From an uncultured Anaerolineales bacterium (lineage in GTDB: Bacteria > Chloroflexota > Anaerolineae > Anaerolineales > Villigracilaceae): 7,551 nucleotides of DNA. The notes beneath the pieces were generated by a model. The model was not told where the DNA came from. It saw only the letters and a list, made by a program, of their open reading frames with translations, and searched no databases. Made by a program: the position numbers and the translations under genes. The stretch spans positions 1 through 7,551 of the forward strand of contig CALLJA010000376.1 in assembly GCA_938008865.1 (NCBI GenBank), given 5' to 3'. Positions 6,087-7,551 of the stretch are shown piece after piece. How positions within the stretch are numbered: the first letter of the stretch is position 1; the number at the start of each line of letters is the position of its first letter.

Positions 6087-7214
6087 ATGACCACTCCCAA
6101 AGATTTGGAGCGCTATCGCGCCAACCTGCAAAAGGAGATCGACGGCTCCTATCAATATCGCGCCCTGGCCGCCGCGGAGAAGAACGCGAAGCTGGCTGAG
6201 GTGTACACCAGGCTGGCAGACACGGAAGAAAAGCATGGCGCCGTCTGGGCGGCCAAATTAAAGGAGGCTGGCGCCCCGAATCTGCCCAGCCGCCCCTCCT
6301 GGCGCGCGCGGACCCTCGGTCAGCTGACACGTTGGTTCGGGCCGAAGCTGGTCCTGCAGACCATCGTCGGCAACGAGGCCAGCGACAGCCGCGCCTACGA
6401 TGATCAGCCCGAAGCGGAGACGGCCGCCATGGCCGCCGACGAAAAGGCCCATGCCCGCACGCTGACGCAGATCAGCGGGGCAGCCAGTGGAAACACGGGC
6501 AGTGCCGTCGCAATGGTGGAGGGGCGTCATCGCTCTGCGGGCGGAAATGCCCTGCGCGCCGCCGTGCTGGGCGCCAACGATGGGCTGGTTTCGATCCTCA
6601 GCCTGGTAATGGGCGTGGCAGGTGCGAACCTCGCCAGCGGCGACGTGCTCATCGCGGGGTTGGCGGGCCTGCTGGCAGGTGCTGGTTCGATGGCGATGGG
6701 CGAATGGCTCTCGGTGCAAAGTTCGCGCGAGTTGTACGAGCATCAGATCGCCATCGAAAAAGAGGAGATCTCTCAACATCCCGAAGAGGAGCAGGAGGAA
6801 CTGTCGCTGATCTATCAGTCGAAGGGACTCTCCGAGGAACGTGCACGCGAACTGGCTGCCAAGATCATGTCTGACCGCAGCGTCACGCTCGACACGCTGG
6901 CCCGCGAGGAGTTGGGCATCGATCCCGAGGAATTGGGCGGCTCGGCCTGGGAGGCGGCGTTGACCTCCTTCTTCCTGTTCGCCTTCGGTGCGGTTTTCCC
7001 GCTCTTCCCGTTCTTCTTCCTGCAAGGCCTGACGGCCGTCTTCACCAGTCTGGCTGTCAGCGGGGTGGGATTGTTCATCATCGGCGCAGCCATCACGTTG
7101 ATGACGGGCCGTAACGTGCTCTACTCGGGCTCCCGCCAGGTGCTCTTCGGTCTGGGCGCAGCGGGGCTGACCTACGGCGTCGGCAAGATCATCGGCGTGA
7201 CCGTTACAGGGTAA
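6087..7214 (+). CDS. Ferritin-like domain fused to VIT1/CCC1-type metal transporter (MbfA-like)
   Basis: This 375-residue membrane protein is predicted to bind and export or sequester iron or manganese. Residues 1-130 form a ferritin-like (rubrerythrin-type) helical domain. Candidate metal ligands are Glu17 and two ExxH motifs, E47-H50 and E119-H122, plus Glu97 on the third helix. Residues 156-373 form the VIT1/CCC1 domain with five membrane helices at about 156-180, 186-208, 289-312, 316-339 and 350-372. VIT1 hallmarks are LGANDGLVSILSLVMGVAGA (161-180) and MAMGEWLSVQSSRELYE (202-218). An acidic cytoplasmic segment at 214-253 follows, as expected for the metal-binding loop of this family. 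The same architecture is known from membrane-bound ferritin MbfA in alphaproteobacteria, which exports iron. Substrate here is inferred, not shown. A sugar-related role is not evident. The one-base gap from the amylase gene and the internal ribosome binding site support the ATG at 6087. Confidence 0.9.
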   Translation: MTTPKDLERYRANLQKEIDGSYQYRALAAAEKNAKLAEVYTRLADTEEKHGAVWAAKLKEAGAPNLPSRPSWRARTLGQLTRWFGPKLVLQTIVGNEASDSRAYDDQPEAETAAMAADEKAHARTLTQISGAASGNTGSAVAMVEGRHRSAGGNALRAAVLGANDGLVSILSLVMGVAGANLASGDVLIAGLAGLLAGAGSMAMGEWLSVQSSRELYEHQIAIEKEEISQHPEEEQEELSLIYQSKGLSEERARELAAKIMSDRSVTLDTLAREELGIDPEELGGSAWEAALTSFFLFAFGAVFPLFPFFFLQGLTAVFTSLAVSGVGLFIIGAAITLMTGRNVLYSGSRQVLFGLGAAGLTYGVGKIIGVTVTG

Positions 7215-7283
7215 AATAGTCCGCCGTCCCGTCACAGTGCGGAGAATCTGGCACGATTTCTCATTCAAAGAGGTACTTTCGAC

Positions 7284-7551
7284 ATGACCACCACCCCCGA
7301 TTGGGTCAAAGACGCCGTCTTTTATCAGATCTTCCCCGACCGTTTTGCGCGCAGCGAACGTCTCGCCAAGGATGGGCTGACCTTCGAGTCCTGGGACTCG
7401 CCCCCCACCACCTTCGGATTCAAGGGCGGCGACCTGTACGGCGTGGCCGAACGGCTGGACTATTTGCAGGACCTGGGCATCACCGCGCTTTACCTAAACC
7501 CGGTCTTCGCCTCCGCTTCGAACCACCGCTACCACACCTTCGACTACTACC
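7284..7551 (+). CDS. GH13 alpha-glycosidase (cyclomaltodextrinase/neopullulanase-like), 3' partial
   Basis: The first 89 residues of a second GH13 enzyme are present and the window ends inside the gene. The protein opens directly with the catalytic barrel, DWVKDAVFYQIFPDRFA, followed by FKGGDLYGVAERLDYLQDLG and ALYLNPVFASASNHRYHTFD, which resemble the GH13 group of cyclomaltodextrinases, neopullulanases and maltodextrin glucosidases. No signal peptide or lipobox is present and no N-terminal carbohydrate-binding domain precedes the barrel, so a cytoplasmic enzyme acting on imported maltodextrins is likely. The catalytic residues lie beyond the window. The ATG at 7284 is the only common start codon in this frame after the stop at 7212-7214, and AAAGAGG (7267-7273) precedes it by 10 bases. 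The 69-base gap from the previous gene is compatible with the same transcript. Confidence 0.88.
   Translation, partial: MTTTPDWVKDAVFYQIFPDRFARSERLAKDGLTFESWDSPPTTFGFKGGDLYGVAERLDYLQDLGITALYLNPVFASASNHRYHTFDYY

Noticed and set aside
6258..7268. Open frame on the - strand opposite the ferritin-VIT1 gene
   Set aside because: It is the antisense shadow of a gene with clear family motifs, and its own translation shows no recognisable domain.
7215..7283. Possible terminator or promoter in the gap before the second GH13 gene
   Set aside because: Only weak 4-5 bp stems with long loops are present (for example TCCGC 7220-7224 with GCGGA 7239-7243), with no T run. No convincing -35/-10 pair is visible.

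Overview
The window carries one strand of closely packed genes that read as a maltose/maltodextrin uptake and breakdown locus, with one iron/metal-handling membrane gene inserted in it. All seven supported genes are on the + strand. No tRNA, rRNA, CRISPR array, transposase or attachment site was seen. The likely source is a Chloroflexota bacterium of the Anaerolineae type. This is inferred from the lipoprotein style (LAAC or LTAC lipobox followed by Thr/Ala/Pro-rich linkers with TEAP repeats), the moderately high GC content and the gene order. It is a style-based guess, not a marker-gene assignment.

Layout: 2-421 is the 3' end of a sugar ABC transporter ATPase (MalK/UgpC/MsmX type). 532-1860 is a lipid-anchored sugar-binding protein (MalE-like), followed by a very G/C-rich hairpin (1879-1903). 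1931-3430 is permease MalF with an unusually long membrane-spanning N-terminus. 3449-4366 is permease MalG, followed by a clear intrinsic-terminator-shaped hairpin (4388-4414). 4430-6085 is a secreted lipoprotein alpha-amylase of family GH13 with all catalytic residues visible. 6087-7214 is a fusion of a ferritin-like domain and a VIT1/CCC1-type transporter domain, starting one base after the amylase stop. 7284-7551 is the start of a second, signal-less GH13 enzyme (cyclomaltodextrinase/neopullulanase/alpha-glucosidase type), cut by the window edge.

How the genes fit together (inference from families and order): the surface-anchored amylase cuts starch or glycogen-like polymers into maltodextrins. 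The anchored binding protein captures these, MalF-MalG plus the ATPase import them, and the last enzyme, lacking an export signal, would split them in the cytoplasm. The ferritin-VIT1 fusion has no obvious role in this pathway and is the main oddity. The two hairpins after malE and malG both lie in short gaps with little room for a new promoter before the next gene, which suggests stepped expression by partial termination or mRNA processing.
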